A stretch of DNA of 5,215 bases. Origin: Pseudomonadota bacterium (GTDB lineage Bacteria; Pseudomonadota; Alphaproteobacteria; Sphingomonadales; Sphingomonadaceae). The notes beneath the pieces are model-generated. The model had not been told where the DNA came from. It did no database searches and saw only the letters and a program-made list of their open reading frames with translations. Shown one piece after another: positions 1 to 5,215 of the stretch. The DNA is taken from positions 1-5,215 of the forward strand of contig JAEZES010000081.1 in assembly GCA_023432995.1 (NCBI GenBank), given 5' to 3'. The stretch's first letter is position 1, and each line of letters starts with the position of its first letter. Both the position numbers and the translations under genes were made by a program.

Positions 1-276
1 CTGCGCGACCCGCCGATCCTGCTGCTCGACGAGGCGACCAGCGCGCTCGACGCGGAAAGCGAGCGGCTCGTCCAGCAGGCGCTCGAACGGCTGATGCAGG
101 GGCGCACGACGCTGGTCATCGCGCACCGCCTGGCGACCGTGCGCGCGGCCGACCGGATCGTGGTGATGGACCAGGGGCGGATCGTCGAGCAGGGCACGCA
201 CGCCCGCCTGAGCGCCGCCGGCGGGCTCTACGCGCGGCTGGCAGCGCTGCAGTTCGACGACGCGGCGGCGGCCTGA
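1..276 (+). CDS. ABC transporter ATP-binding/permease protein, C-terminal end only (MsbA-like exporter half-transporter)
   Basis: Only the last 91 codons are present; the gene enters from the left edge in frame 1 and stops with TGA. The fragment is the end of an ABC nucleotide-binding domain. It has the Walker B stretch ILLLDEATSALD (fragment residues 6-17, with catalytic Glu 11 and the D-loop SALD) and the switch histidine in IAHRL (His 42). The usual tail DRIVVMDQGRIVEQGTH follows. In the family these parts bind and hydrolyse ATP to drive export. The signature ends and the D-loop style match exporters in which membrane and ATPase domains are fused, such as MsbA-type lipid flippases and multidrug exporters. 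The membrane domain is outside the window, so the substrate cannot be named. The Ala-rich terminal FDDAAAA is unremarkable. I see no clear terminator after the stop. Family assignment is firm; the subfamily is inference. Confidence 0.93.
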   Translation: MRDPPILLLDEATSALDAESERLVQQALERLMQGRTTLVIAHRLATVRAADRIVVMDQGRIVEQGTHARLSAAGGLYARLAALQFDDAAAA

Positions 277-374
277 GCGGCGTTCGCGCCCGGTTAATCG
301 ACAAAGTATCAAGTGCAACCGACGAAGGACGCCAGTTTGGGGAACCGGGGCGCTACACCCGCGGGAACAGGATT

Positions 375-403
375 GCGCGGCCGCCGCAGGGGGCGCGGCC
401 GCC
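375..403. repeat. Duplicated GC-rich palindrome in the leader of the M13 peptidase gene
   Basis: An 11-base word, GCGCGGCCGCC, occurs twice (375-385 and 393-403). Each copy contains the 8-base palindrome GCGGCCGC (377-384 and 395-402), so the copies can also pair with each other as an 8-bp stem over a 10-base loop. The second copy ends 4 bases before the GAAAGG ribosome-binding site (408-413). The structure would sit in the mRNA leader just upstream of the translation start. It could affect translation or mRNA stability, or be chance in GC-rich DNA. The rest of the gap from 277 has no promoter I can support. Confidence 0.5.
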
Positions 404-422
404 TGACGAAAGGCACGACTCG

Positions 423-2552
423 ATGATCCGACAGATTCTTGCCGCCGGCGTTTCCGCCGTCGCCTTGTCGATGGCGCTGCCGGCCGCGGCGCAGGAGGCC
501 GCTCCGGCCGCCGACGCGATCGCCCCGCCGACGATGGATTTCGGCACCTGGGGGATCAATCCGGCGACGATCGACCCCGCGGTCGACCCGGGCGACGACT
601 TCTTCGCCTACGTCAACGGCAAGTGGGTGCGCGAGAACCCGATGCCGCCCGAGTACAGCCGCTTCGGCGCGTTCGACATTCTCGGCGAGAAGTCGACCTC
701 CGACGTCAAGCGGCTGGTCGACGACCTGGTCGCTTCGAACCCGGCGCCGGGAACGCCCGAGCGGCGGATCGTCGATGCCTACCTCGCCTACGAAGACACC
801 GCGGCGATCGAAGCGGCCGGACTTGCGCCGGCGCAGCCCTATCTCCAGCAGATCCGCAGCGCCCGGTCGCTCGAGCAACTGGCCGAACTGTTCCCCAAGG
901 CCGGCTTCTCGCCGCTGGTCTCGGCCGGGGTGACGGTCGATTCGAAGGACCCGAACAGCTACATCGTCTCGGTCGGGTTCGATGGCATGGGGCTGCCGGA
1001 CCGCGACTACTATCTCGTCGATTCCGAACGCAACCGCGAGATCCAGGCCAAGTACAAGGAGGTCCTCGCGTTCATGCTCGGCCAGGCGGGCGTCGCCGAC
1101 CCGGCGGCGACCGCCGAGCGGGTCTATGCGTTCGAGCACCAGGTGGCCGAGCTCGAATGGGCGCGGCAGGCGCTGCGCAACCGCGACCTGACCTACAACA
1201 AGCTGACCCGCGCCGAGCTCGACGCGCTGGCGTCCGGCTTCCCGCTCGCGAGCGTGCTGCGCGCGGCCAGGTTCGACAACGTCGAGCACTTCCTTGTCGC
1301 GCAGCTGCCGCCGGACCAGACCGAGATCGACCAGCTCGGCCTGACGCCCGAGTACTTGTCGGGCATCGGCGGCGGTCTGCCGGCGATGATGCAGCTGCTG
1401 CGCGAGACGCCGCTCGAGACGCTCAAGGCCTACATGAGCGCGCGCTTCCTGGTCGACCACGCGCCGGTGGTGCCGAAGGCGATCGACGACGCGCAGTTCG
1501 CGTTCTACGGCACCTTCCTCTCAGGCCAGCCCGAGCAGCGCCCGCGCTGGAAGCGGGCCATTGCGGCGACCGAGAACCAGCTCGGCGAGCAGCTCGGCGC
1601 GCTCTACGCGGCGCGCTACTTCCCGCCCGAGAGCAAGGCGGCGATGGACGAGCTGGTCGGCAACCTGCGCAAGGCGCTGGCCGAGAGCATCGCCGAGAAC
1701 GACTGGATGACCGAGGCGACCAAGCGCGCGGCCCTGGCCAAGCTCGAGGCGTTCACGCCGCGGATCGGCTATCCCGACAACCCCGAGACCTACGACGGCC
1801 TCGTGATCCGCCGCGACGCCCCGCTGGCCAACCGCCTGGCGGCGATCGAATGGCAGAAGCAGGATGATCGCGATCACCTCGGCAAGCCGGTCGACAAGAC
1901 CGAGTGGGGCATGCTCGCGCAGACGGTCAACGCCTCGTACACTCCGGTGTTCAACGCCATCACCTTCCCCGGCGGCATCCTGCAGCAGCCGTTCTTCGGG
2001 CGGACCGCCGACCCGGCGGTCAACTACGGCGCCATCGGCGGTGTGATTGGACACGAGAGCGGCCACGGGTTCGACGACCAGGGCGCCAAGTCCGACGGCA
2101 GCGGCACGCTGCGCAACTGGTGGGCCGACGAGGACCTGCGGCGCTTCACCGCGCTCGGCGACAAGCTCGTCGCCCAGTACGACGCGATCTGCCCGTGGGA
2201 CGAGGGCCAGACCTGTGTGCGCGGCCGGCAGACGCTGGGGGAGAACATCGGCGACGTCGGCGGGCTGAGCATGGCCTACCGCGCGTACAAGATGTCGCTC
2301 AACGGCAAGGAAGCGCCGGTGATCGACGGGTTCACCGGCGACCAGCGGTTCTTCATGGCCTGGGCCCAGGTCTGGCGCACCGCAACCCGCGAAGCGGCCG
2401 CGCGGCAGCGGCTGCTGACCGACGTGCACAGCCCGCCCGAGGCGCGCGTCAACGGCGTCGTGCGCAACCATGACGCCTGGTACGAGGCCTTCGGCGTGAC
2501 CCCGGACGACGACCTCTACCTGCCGCCCGAGGAGCGCGTGCACATCTGGTGA
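423..2552 (+). CDS. pepO: M13 family zinc metallopeptidase (neprilysin/PepO-like), exported
   Basis: This is a 709-residue neprilysin-type endopeptidase predicted to cut peptides in the periplasm. A signal peptide spans residues 1-23, with Arg 3, a hydrophobic core and probable cleavage at AAA/QE. The M13 N-terminal domain follows, including DPGDDFFAYVNGKW near residues 55-68. The catalytic parts are complete: NASY at 503-506 (substrate-backbone Asn-Ala), the zinc motif HESGH at 544-548 followed by GFDDQG, the third zinc ligand Glu 607 with Asp 611 in GENIGD, and His 669 and Arg 675 in the DVHSP...ARV segment. The protein ends in IW, like the family's conserved C-terminal Trp. Spacings Asn503-His544 and His669-Arg675 equal those of neprilysin (542-583 and 711-717). 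The start is supported by GAAAGG at 408-413, nine bases upstream. Only two cysteines occur (590, 598). The symbol denotes the family, not proven orthology; natural substrates are unknown. Confidence 0.95.
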   Translation: MIRQILAAGVSAVALSMALPAAAQEAAPAADAIAPPTMDFGTWGINPATIDPAVDPGDDFFAYVNGKWVRENPMPPEYSRFGAFDILGEKSTSDVKRLVDDLVASNPAPGTPERRIVDAYLAYEDTAAIEAAGLAPAQPYLQQIRSARSLEQLAELFPKAGFSPLVSAGVTVDSKDPNSYIVSVGFDGMGLPDRDYYLVDSERNREIQAKYKEVLAFMLGQAGVADPAATAERVYAFEHQVAELEWARQALRNRDLTYNKLTRAELDALASGFPLASVLRAARFDNVEHFLVAQLPPDQTEIDQLGLTPEYLSGIGGGLPAMMQLLRETPLETLKAYMSARFLVDHAPVVPKAIDDAQFAFYGTFLSGQPEQRPRWKRAIAATENQLGEQLGALYAARYFPPESKAAMDELVGNLRKALAESIAENDWMTEATKRAALAKLEAFTPRIGYPDNPETYDGLVIRRDAPLANRLAAIEWQKQDDRDHLGKPVDKTEWGMLAQTVNASYTPVFNAITFPGGILQQPFFGRTADPAVNYGAIGGVIGHESGHGFDDQGAKSDGSGTLRNWWADEDLRRFTALGDKLVAQYDAICPWDEGQTCVRGRQTLGENIGDVGGLSMAYRAYKMSLNGKEAPVIDGFTGDQRFFMAWAQVWRTATREAAARQRLLTDVHSPPEARVNGVVRNHDAWYEAFGVTPDDDLYLPPEERVHIW

Positions 2553-2558
2553 CAGCGC

Positions 2559-2587
2559 GAGCGGGCGGTTGACTTGATCGCCCGCTC
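2559..2587 (+). terminator. Strong hairpin between the M13 peptidase gene and uppP
   Basis: The arms GAGCGGGCG (2559-2567) and CGCCCGCTC (2579-2587) are perfectly complementary over 9 bp. A G-T and a T-A pair extend the stem inward to 11 bp, leaving a 7-base loop. It begins 6 bases after the peptidase stop and ends 18 bases before the uppP ATG. No T-run follows, so it is not a classic intrinsic terminator. It could be a partial terminator, a 3'-end stabiliser of the peptidase mRNA, or an element that modulates uppP translation. The fold is clear in the sequence; its role is inference. Confidence 0.5.
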
Positions 2588-2605
2588 CGCCAAGAGCGGC
2601 GCGCC

Positions 2606-3418
2606 ATGGGACTGACCCTCACCGCCATCCTGCTCGGCATCGTCGAGGGCCTGACCGAGTTCATCCCGGTTTCGTCGACCGGGCACCTGATCCTCGCCTC
2701 GGAGCTGTTCGGCTACGACGCCGCGCAGTGGGCGCTGTTCAACGTCGTGATCCAGCTCGGCGCGATCCTCGCGGTCGTGGTGCTGTACTGGAAGACGTTC
2801 TGGAACGCGGGGATGGGCGTGCTCAGGCTCGAGGCGCACGGTCTGCGGTTCCTGCGCAACCTGCTGGCGGCGTTCCTGCCCTCGGCGGTGCTCGGCTTCC
2901 TGCTCGAGGACTACATCGACGCCATGCTCGGTACGCCCGAGATCGTCGGCTGGGCGCTGATCCTCGGCGGCATTGCCATCCTCGCCATCGAGCGTACGGC
3001 CAAGCCGGGCGAAGATACCGGGGTCGCTGACCTGCCGCTCCGGCAATGCCTTGGCGTCGGCCTCGCTCAGTGCGTGTCGATGATCCCCGGCGTGAGCCGC
3101 TCCGGCGCGACGATCATGGGCGCGCTGGCGATGGGCATCGGTCGCCGGACCGCCGCCGAATTCTCGTTCTTCCTCGCGGTGCCGACGATGATCGGCGCCT
3201 CGACCCTGTGGCTGGTCCGCAACGGCGAGCAACTGAGCGCCGCGCCGGGCAGCGTCGGGTGGGACGAGATCGCCATCGGCTTCGTCGTCTCGTTCGTGGT
3301 CGCGCTGGTGGTGATCCGGGCGTTCGTCACCTACGTCAGCCGGCGCGGCTTCGCCCCATTCGCCTGGTATCGCATCGTCGTCGGCGCCGCCGCCATCGCC
3401 TGGCTGGCGCTGCGCTGA
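2606..3418 (+). CDS. uppP: Undecaprenyl-diphosphatase UppP (BacA family)
   Basis: This integral inner-membrane enzyme removes a phosphate from undecaprenyl diphosphate, regenerating the lipid carrier for peptidoglycan and other envelope glycans. Extra copies in other bacteria give bacitracin resistance. At 270 residues it is the usual family length (E. coli 273). Both active-site regions are intact: EGLTEFIPVSSTGH at 14-27 (Glu 14, Glu 18, Ser 24, His 27, equivalent to E. coli 17, 21, 27, 30) and PGVSRSGAT at 161-169 with Arg 165. Hydrophobic segments lie at about 45-61, 83-100, 112-128, 185-203, 222-243 and 253-269, and the C-terminus has the family's FAWYRIVVG. The start is fixed because the frame is closed by a TGA at 2570 and no other start codon lies between. 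The ribosome-binding site is weak (AAGAG, 2592-2596). It lies 53 bases after the peptidase gene, so cotranscription is possible despite the intervening hairpin. Confidence 0.97.
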   Translation: MGLTLTAILLGIVEGLTEFIPVSSTGHLILASELFGYDAAQWALFNVVIQLGAILAVVVLYWKTFWNAGMGVLRLEAHGLRFLRNLLAAFLPSAVLGFLLEDYIDAMLGTPEIVGWALILGGIAILAIERTAKPGEDTGVADLPLRQCLGVGLAQCVSMIPGVSRSGATIMGALAMGIGRRTAAEFSFFLAVPTMIGASTLWLVRNGEQLSAAPGSVGWDEIAIGFVVSFVVALVVIRAFVTYVSRRGFAPFAWYRIVVGAAAIAWLALR

Positions 3419-3452
3419 CCGGCACCGCGGCGCTCGTTTCGTCGCATCGCCC

Positions 3453-3478
3453 GGAACCAAATTGAGAGGCGCGGTATT
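3453..3478 (+). promoter_or_regulatory. Possible EcfG-type (general stress response) promoter upstream of the GlsB-family gene
   Basis: GGAACC at 3453-3458 is an exact match to the -35 element recognised by the alphaproteobacterial general stress sigma factor EcfG. About 16 bases downstream is GTATTG (3474-3479), which only partly resembles the expected CGTT-type -10. Transcription from such a promoter would begin near 3485, leaving a short leader that holds the AAAGGG ribosome-binding site. The position fits well and the family is stress-associated in other bacteria, but the -10 match is poor. This is a candidate only. Confidence 0.25.
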
Positions 3479-3498
3479 GTTGCCCTGACTTGTGCGCG

Positions 3499-3504
3499 AA
3501 AGGG
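3499..3504 (+). promoter_or_regulatory. Ribosome-binding site that decides the GTG start at 3514
   Basis: AAAGGG lies 9 bases before GTG 3514, an ideal Shine-Dalgarno distance. The alternative in-frame TTG at 3490 lies upstream of this motif and has no purine-rich site of its own. Confidence 0.65.
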
Positions 3505-3513
3505 CTGTGGGCC

Positions 3514-3780
3514 GTGGGCTTGGTTTTCCTGATTGTCATCGGCGGCATGCTCGGCTGGCTGGCAGCGATCATCTCCAACACCCAGACCAGCAAGGCACGG
3601 GCGCGCAATATCCTGATCGGCATCGCCGGTGCGCTTATAACCGGGCTGGTGATAAACCCGCTGATCGGCGGCAGCGATCTGCTCGCCGGGCAATACAGCG
3701 TCGATGCCCTGCTGTTCGCGCTGAGCGGCTCGGTGGCGGTGCTGGTGCTGGCCAATCTGTGGCGCCGGGAGCTGAGCTAG
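3514..3780 (+). CDS. GlsB/YeaQ/YmgE family small membrane protein
   Basis: This 88-residue, very hydrophobic protein has three predicted membrane helices (about residues 2-20, 33-51 and 64-82). A polar loop with Lys 27, Arg 29 and Arg 31 follows helix 1, and the C-terminus is basic (WRREL). The opening MGLVFLIVIGGMLGWLAAII, the central NILIGIAGALITG and the glycine-rich NPLIGG fit the GlsB/YeaQ/YmgE family, also called transglycosylase-associated proteins. These are usually 80-90 residues, often stress-induced, and of unknown biochemical role. I chose GTG 3514 because AAAGGG sits 9 bases upstream and the resulting N-terminus matches the family. A TTG at 3490 would add eight residues (96 in all). 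Two ATA isoleucine codons (residues 42 and 47) contrast with the neighbouring genes, where I saw none in frame. It stands alone between uppP and the lipoprotein gene, probably with its own promoter. Confidence 0.85.
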   Translation: MGLVFLIVIGGMLGWLAAIISNTQTSKARARNILIGIAGALITGLVINPLIGGSDLLAGQYSVDALLFALSGSVAVLVLANLWRRELS

Positions 3781-3849
3781 CGCCGGCGACAATCGCAAAT
3801 ATCGATTCAACAGGGGTCGGGACGTCGCAACGGTCCGCCTCCGCAACAC

Positions 3850-3855
3850 AAGGGG
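3850..3855 (+). promoter_or_regulatory. Ribosome-binding site favouring ATG 3865 for the lipoprotein
   Basis: AAGGGG ends 9 bases before ATG 3865 but only 3 bases before the in-frame ATG 3859. Normal spacing therefore favours the second ATG, which gives the typical lipoprotein opening MKKLVAIAS. Confidence 0.6.
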
Positions 3856-3864
3856 AAGATGACC

Positions 3865-4134
3865 ATGAAGAAACTTGTAGCGATCGCGTCGGCCGCGGCT
3901 CTCGGGCTTGGTCTCGCCGCCTGCGACAGCCCGTCCGAAGAGGCCGCCGAAGAACAGGCCGAGGCGATCGAGGACCAGGCCGATACGCTTGAGAACTCCG
4001 GTGCGATCACAGACGCCGAAGCGGACGTGATGGAAGAACAGGCCGATCGCGTCGAGGATGCCGCCGAGGGCGACACCGACGCCGGCACCAACGACGAGCC
4101 GGTGGGCAGCACGGTCGACGAATCGACGATGTGA
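3865..4134 (+). CDS. Small highly acidic lipoprotein of unknown function
   Basis: This 89-residue protein has a lipoprotein signal peptide: MKKLVAIAS, a hydrophobic core and the lipobox LAAC at 17-20, so Cys 20 should be lipidated and processed by signal peptidase II. The mature part is 70 residues with 25 Asp/Glu, a single Arg, no Lys and no aromatic residues. Residues 25-69 look strongly helical, and EEQAEAIEDQAD (29-40) recurs as EEQADRVEDAAE (57-68), exactly 28 residues on. The tail from about 69 is rich in Gly, Thr and Asp and probably disordered. Asp 21 follows the lipidated Cys; in E. coli this residue keeps lipoproteins in the inner membrane, but whether the rule holds here is uncertain. 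I recognise no named domain. Similar short acidic MKK...LAAC proteins seem common in sphingomonads, but I assign no function. An ATG at 3859 would add two residues (Met-Thr). The upstream gap from 3781 has no firm promoter. Confidence 0.85.
   Translation: MKKLVAIASAAALGLGLAACDSPSEEAAEEQAEAIEDQADTLENSGAITDAEADVMEEQADRVEDAAEGDTDAGTNDEPVGSTVDESTM
3949..4046 (+). repeat. 14-base direct repeat within the lipoprotein gene
   Basis: GAAGAACAGGCCGA occurs at 3949-3962 and 4033-4046, both in frame and 84 bases (28 codons) apart. Each copy encodes Glu-Glu-Gln-Ala followed by an acidic residue, and protein similarity continues for about 12 residues. This suggests an old internal duplication or selection for a regular helical surface. 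Confidence 0.7.
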
Positions 4135-4136
4135 GC

Positions 4137-4149
4137 CCCGCGAGGCGGG
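4137..4149 (+). terminator. Small hairpin just after the lipoprotein stop
   Basis: CCCGC (4137-4141) and GCGGG (4145-4149) form a 5-bp stem with a GAG loop, starting 2 bases after the stop codon. It lies beside the larger 4155-4182 hairpin and may act with it. It is weak alone and has no T-run. Confidence 0.3.
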
Positions 4150-4154
4150 CTGTC

Positions 4155-4182
4155 GGGCCGGTCCGGACTGCCGGGCCGGCCC
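4155..4182. terminator. Long GC-rich hairpin between convergent genes, probable bidirectional transcription end
   Basis: GGGCCGGTCCGG (4155-4166) pairs with CCGGGCCGGCCC (4171-4182) to give a 12-bp stem with one G-T wobble and the 4-base loop ACTG. It lies 20 bases after the lipoprotein stop and 22 bases beyond the phhA stop on the other strand, where a shared terminator between convergent genes is expected. No T-run follows on either strand, so termination would depend on the stem alone or on Rho; the structure may instead protect 3' ends. Confidence 0.6.
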
Positions 4183-4204
4183 TTCGCGCGCCTGGACCGG
4201 GCGC

Positions 4205-5143
4205 CTAGACCGGGGCGGCGTTCGAGCCGCGCCCGCCGCGCAGGTGATACTCCTGCGTTCCCCGGTTGAGCACGTCGTCGACGTCGATCACCGCCGAGTT
4301 GGCGTAAGTGAACCCAGCGCCGAGGCTGCGGTAAAGCCGGTCGAAATCGCGGTCGACCGTCTGGTGATAGAGATCGGCGAAGCTCTCGATGACGAAGTAG
4401 GTCGGTTGCAGGTCGTCGATCACGTAATCGGTCCGCATGACGCGGTCGACGTTGAGCATGATCCGGTTCGGCGATTGCCCTTCGAGCGCGAACACCGCCT
4501 CGCGCGGGCCGGACAGGATCCCGGCGCCGTAGATGCGCAGCCCGCCGCTCTCCTGGATCAACCCGAACTCGACCGTGTACCAGTACAGCGCACCGAGCGC
4601 CTTGAGGCGGTTGTAGCGCATCGCCTTCCACCCGGCCTTGCCGTACTCGTGCATGTAGTCGGCGAACACCGGGTCGGTCAGCAGCGGCACGTGCCCGAAC
4701 ACGTCGTGGAACACGTCGGGCTCCTGGATGTAGTCGAAATTCTCTCGGGAGCGGATGAAGTTGCCCGCCGGGAAGCGCCGGTTGGCGAGATGCCAGAAGA
4801 ACACGTGGTCGGGGATCAGCATCGGCACCGGCACCACGCTCCAGCCGGTCAGCGCGCCGAGCTGCTCGGACAGGCGGGCAAACTCGGGGACGCCGGCGCG
4901 GTCGAGATGCAGCTTCTGCAGTCCGGCGAAGAACGCCTCGCAGGCGCGGCCGGGAAGCAATTCCATCTGCCGCTCGAACAGCGCGTTCCAGACCGCGTCG
5001 TCGTCTGACGAATAGACGCGCTGGGCCGGCTCGAGCCAGTCTTCACCGACGTGAGCCGGGCGCTGCAAGGGGGCGGTGAAGACCCCCTCGGGGACTTCCG
5101 GCAACGCGGAAAACGCGTTCCTCGGTTGGGCGATTGTGGCCAT
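4205..5143 (-). CDS. phhA: Phenylalanine 4-monooxygenase (phenylalanine hydroxylase)
   Basis: This cytosolic, iron- and tetrahydropterin-dependent enzyme converts phenylalanine to tyrosine with O2, typically the first step of phenylalanine breakdown. The ATG start gives 312 residues. The catalytic domain is complete: PDHVFFWHLANRRFPAGNFI at 111-130, then EPDVFHDVFGHVPLL at 141-155 with iron ligands His 146 and His 151, and YWYTVEFGL at 187-195 with the third ligand Glu 192. The ligand spacing (5 and 41) equals that of the Chromobacterium violaceum enzyme (His 138, His 143, Glu 184). YGAGILSGPREA at 205-216 and VIESFADLY near the C-terminus also fit. No N-terminal ACT regulatory domain is present, as is usual for bacterial forms. 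A TTG at 5185 would add 14 residues, but neither start has a good ribosome-binding site and the extension looks non-conserved. The gene is convergent to the lipoprotein gene; no pterin-recycling or tyrosine-degradation gene is visible. Confidence 0.96.
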   Translation of the reverse strand: MATIAQPRNAFSALPEVPEGVFTAPLQRPAHVGEDWLEPAQRVYSSDDDAVWNALFERQMELLPGRACEAFFAGLQKLHLDRAGVPEFARLSEQLGALTGWSVVPVPMLIPDHVFFWHLANRRFPAGNFIRSRENFDYIQEPDVFHDVFGHVPLLTDPVFADYMHEYGKAGWKAMRYNRLKALGALYWYTVEFGLIQESGGLRIYGAGILSGPREAVFALEGQSPNRIMLNVDRVMRTDYVIDDLQPTYFVIESFADLYHQTVDRDFDRLYRSLGAGFTYANSAVIDVDDVLNRGTQEYHLRGGRGSNAAPV

Positions 5144-5215
5144 GGCTGCGATTGCGAGGTTACCACGCGGCGGCGCCGACGCCAAACGTGCGGGCCGGCC
5201 AGCCGAGGGCGCTAC
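5144..5215. other. Upstream region of phhA, partial
   Basis: These 72 bases run from the chosen phhA start to the window edge. They are GC-rich and contain no gene I can support. The control region of phhA, often served by an Lrp/AsnC- or sigma-54-type regulator in other bacteria, probably continues beyond the edge. Nothing here clearly shows such a site. Confidence 0.4.

Noticed and set aside
341..370. GGAACC upstream of the peptidase gene as an EcfG -35 element
   Set aside because: No GTT-type -10 lies 16-17 bases downstream; the region there is GC-rich and unlike a promoter.
309..1460. Long minus-strand ORF (383 codons) opposite the peptidase gene
   Set aside because: Its Arg/Gly/Val-rich composition is that of the antisense of a high-GC gene. 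The plus-strand gene there has complete catalytic motifs and a signal peptide.
623..1867. Plus-strand ORF of 414 codons in another frame within the peptidase gene
   Set aside because: It is an Arg/Ala/Gly-rich frame-shifted reading of the peptidase coding sequence, with no domain and no independent start signal.
1521..2543. Minus-strand ORF of 340 codons opposite the peptidase C-terminal half
   Set aside because: It has no recognisable motif, lies wholly antisense to the zinc-binding domain, and comes from lack of stops in GC-rich DNA.
2516..3460. Minus-strand ORF of 314 codons opposite uppP
   Set aside because: It is strongly charged and His/Arg/Asp-rich, which is the antisense of a membrane-protein gene, and has no motifs.
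3631..3660. TTATAA and GATAAA patch inside the GlsB-family gene as an internal promoter or foreign insert
   Set aside because: It lies in frame within a conserved membrane helix and has no -35 partner. Two ATA codons alone do not show transfer.
4058..5008. Plus-strand ORF of 316 codons opposite phhA
   Set aside because: It is antisense to a gene with complete iron-ligand motifs, and its own translation shows no family features.
5157..5185. TTGGCG-N17-TAACCT on the minus strand as a sigma-70 promoter for phhA
   Set aside because: The spacer is right, but only 4 of 6 and 3 of 6 consensus bases match, which is too weak to list as a feature.

Overview
This is a high-GC window from a bacterial chromosome. 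Gene content and protein style suggest an alphaproteobacterium, most likely of the order Sphingomonadales (Sphingomonas/Erythrobacter type). That placement is inferred from family resemblance and was not tested by a search. Nearly all third codon positions are G or C, which produces long false ORFs on opposite strands and in other frames. I see no RNA genes, insertion sequences, integrases or CRISPR arrays.

Layout, left to right. (1) Positions 1-276 are the last 91 codons of an MsbA-type exporter ABC protein whose start lies outside the window. (2) A 146-base gap carries a duplicated GC-rich palindrome and leads to a 709-residue exported zinc metallopeptidase of family M13 (423-2552). (3) After a 53-base gap holding a strong hairpin comes uppP (2606-3418), encoding undecaprenyl-diphosphatase. 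(4) A 95-base gap contains a possible general-stress-type -35 element and precedes a small three-helix membrane protein of the GlsB/YeaQ/YmgE family (3514-3780). (5) A small, extremely acidic lipoprotein follows (3865-4134). (6) Strong hairpins separate it from phhA (phenylalanine 4-monooxygenase), which runs convergently on the minus strand (4205-5143). The last 72 bases lie upstream of phhA.

The five plus-strand genes share an envelope theme: a lipid or drug exporter, a periplasmic peptidase, recycling of the undecaprenyl carrier, a stress-associated membrane protein and a lipoprotein. Only the M13 peptidase and uppP are close enough to suggest cotranscription, and a hairpin sits between them. 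The GlsB-type and lipoprotein genes look like separate small units. phhA is metabolic (phenylalanine to tyrosine) and unrelated to the rest.

The window is mostly ordinary housekeeping and accessory chromosome. The least explained item is the acidic lipoprotein, with an internal repeat at exactly four heptads. No new multi-gene system is evident.
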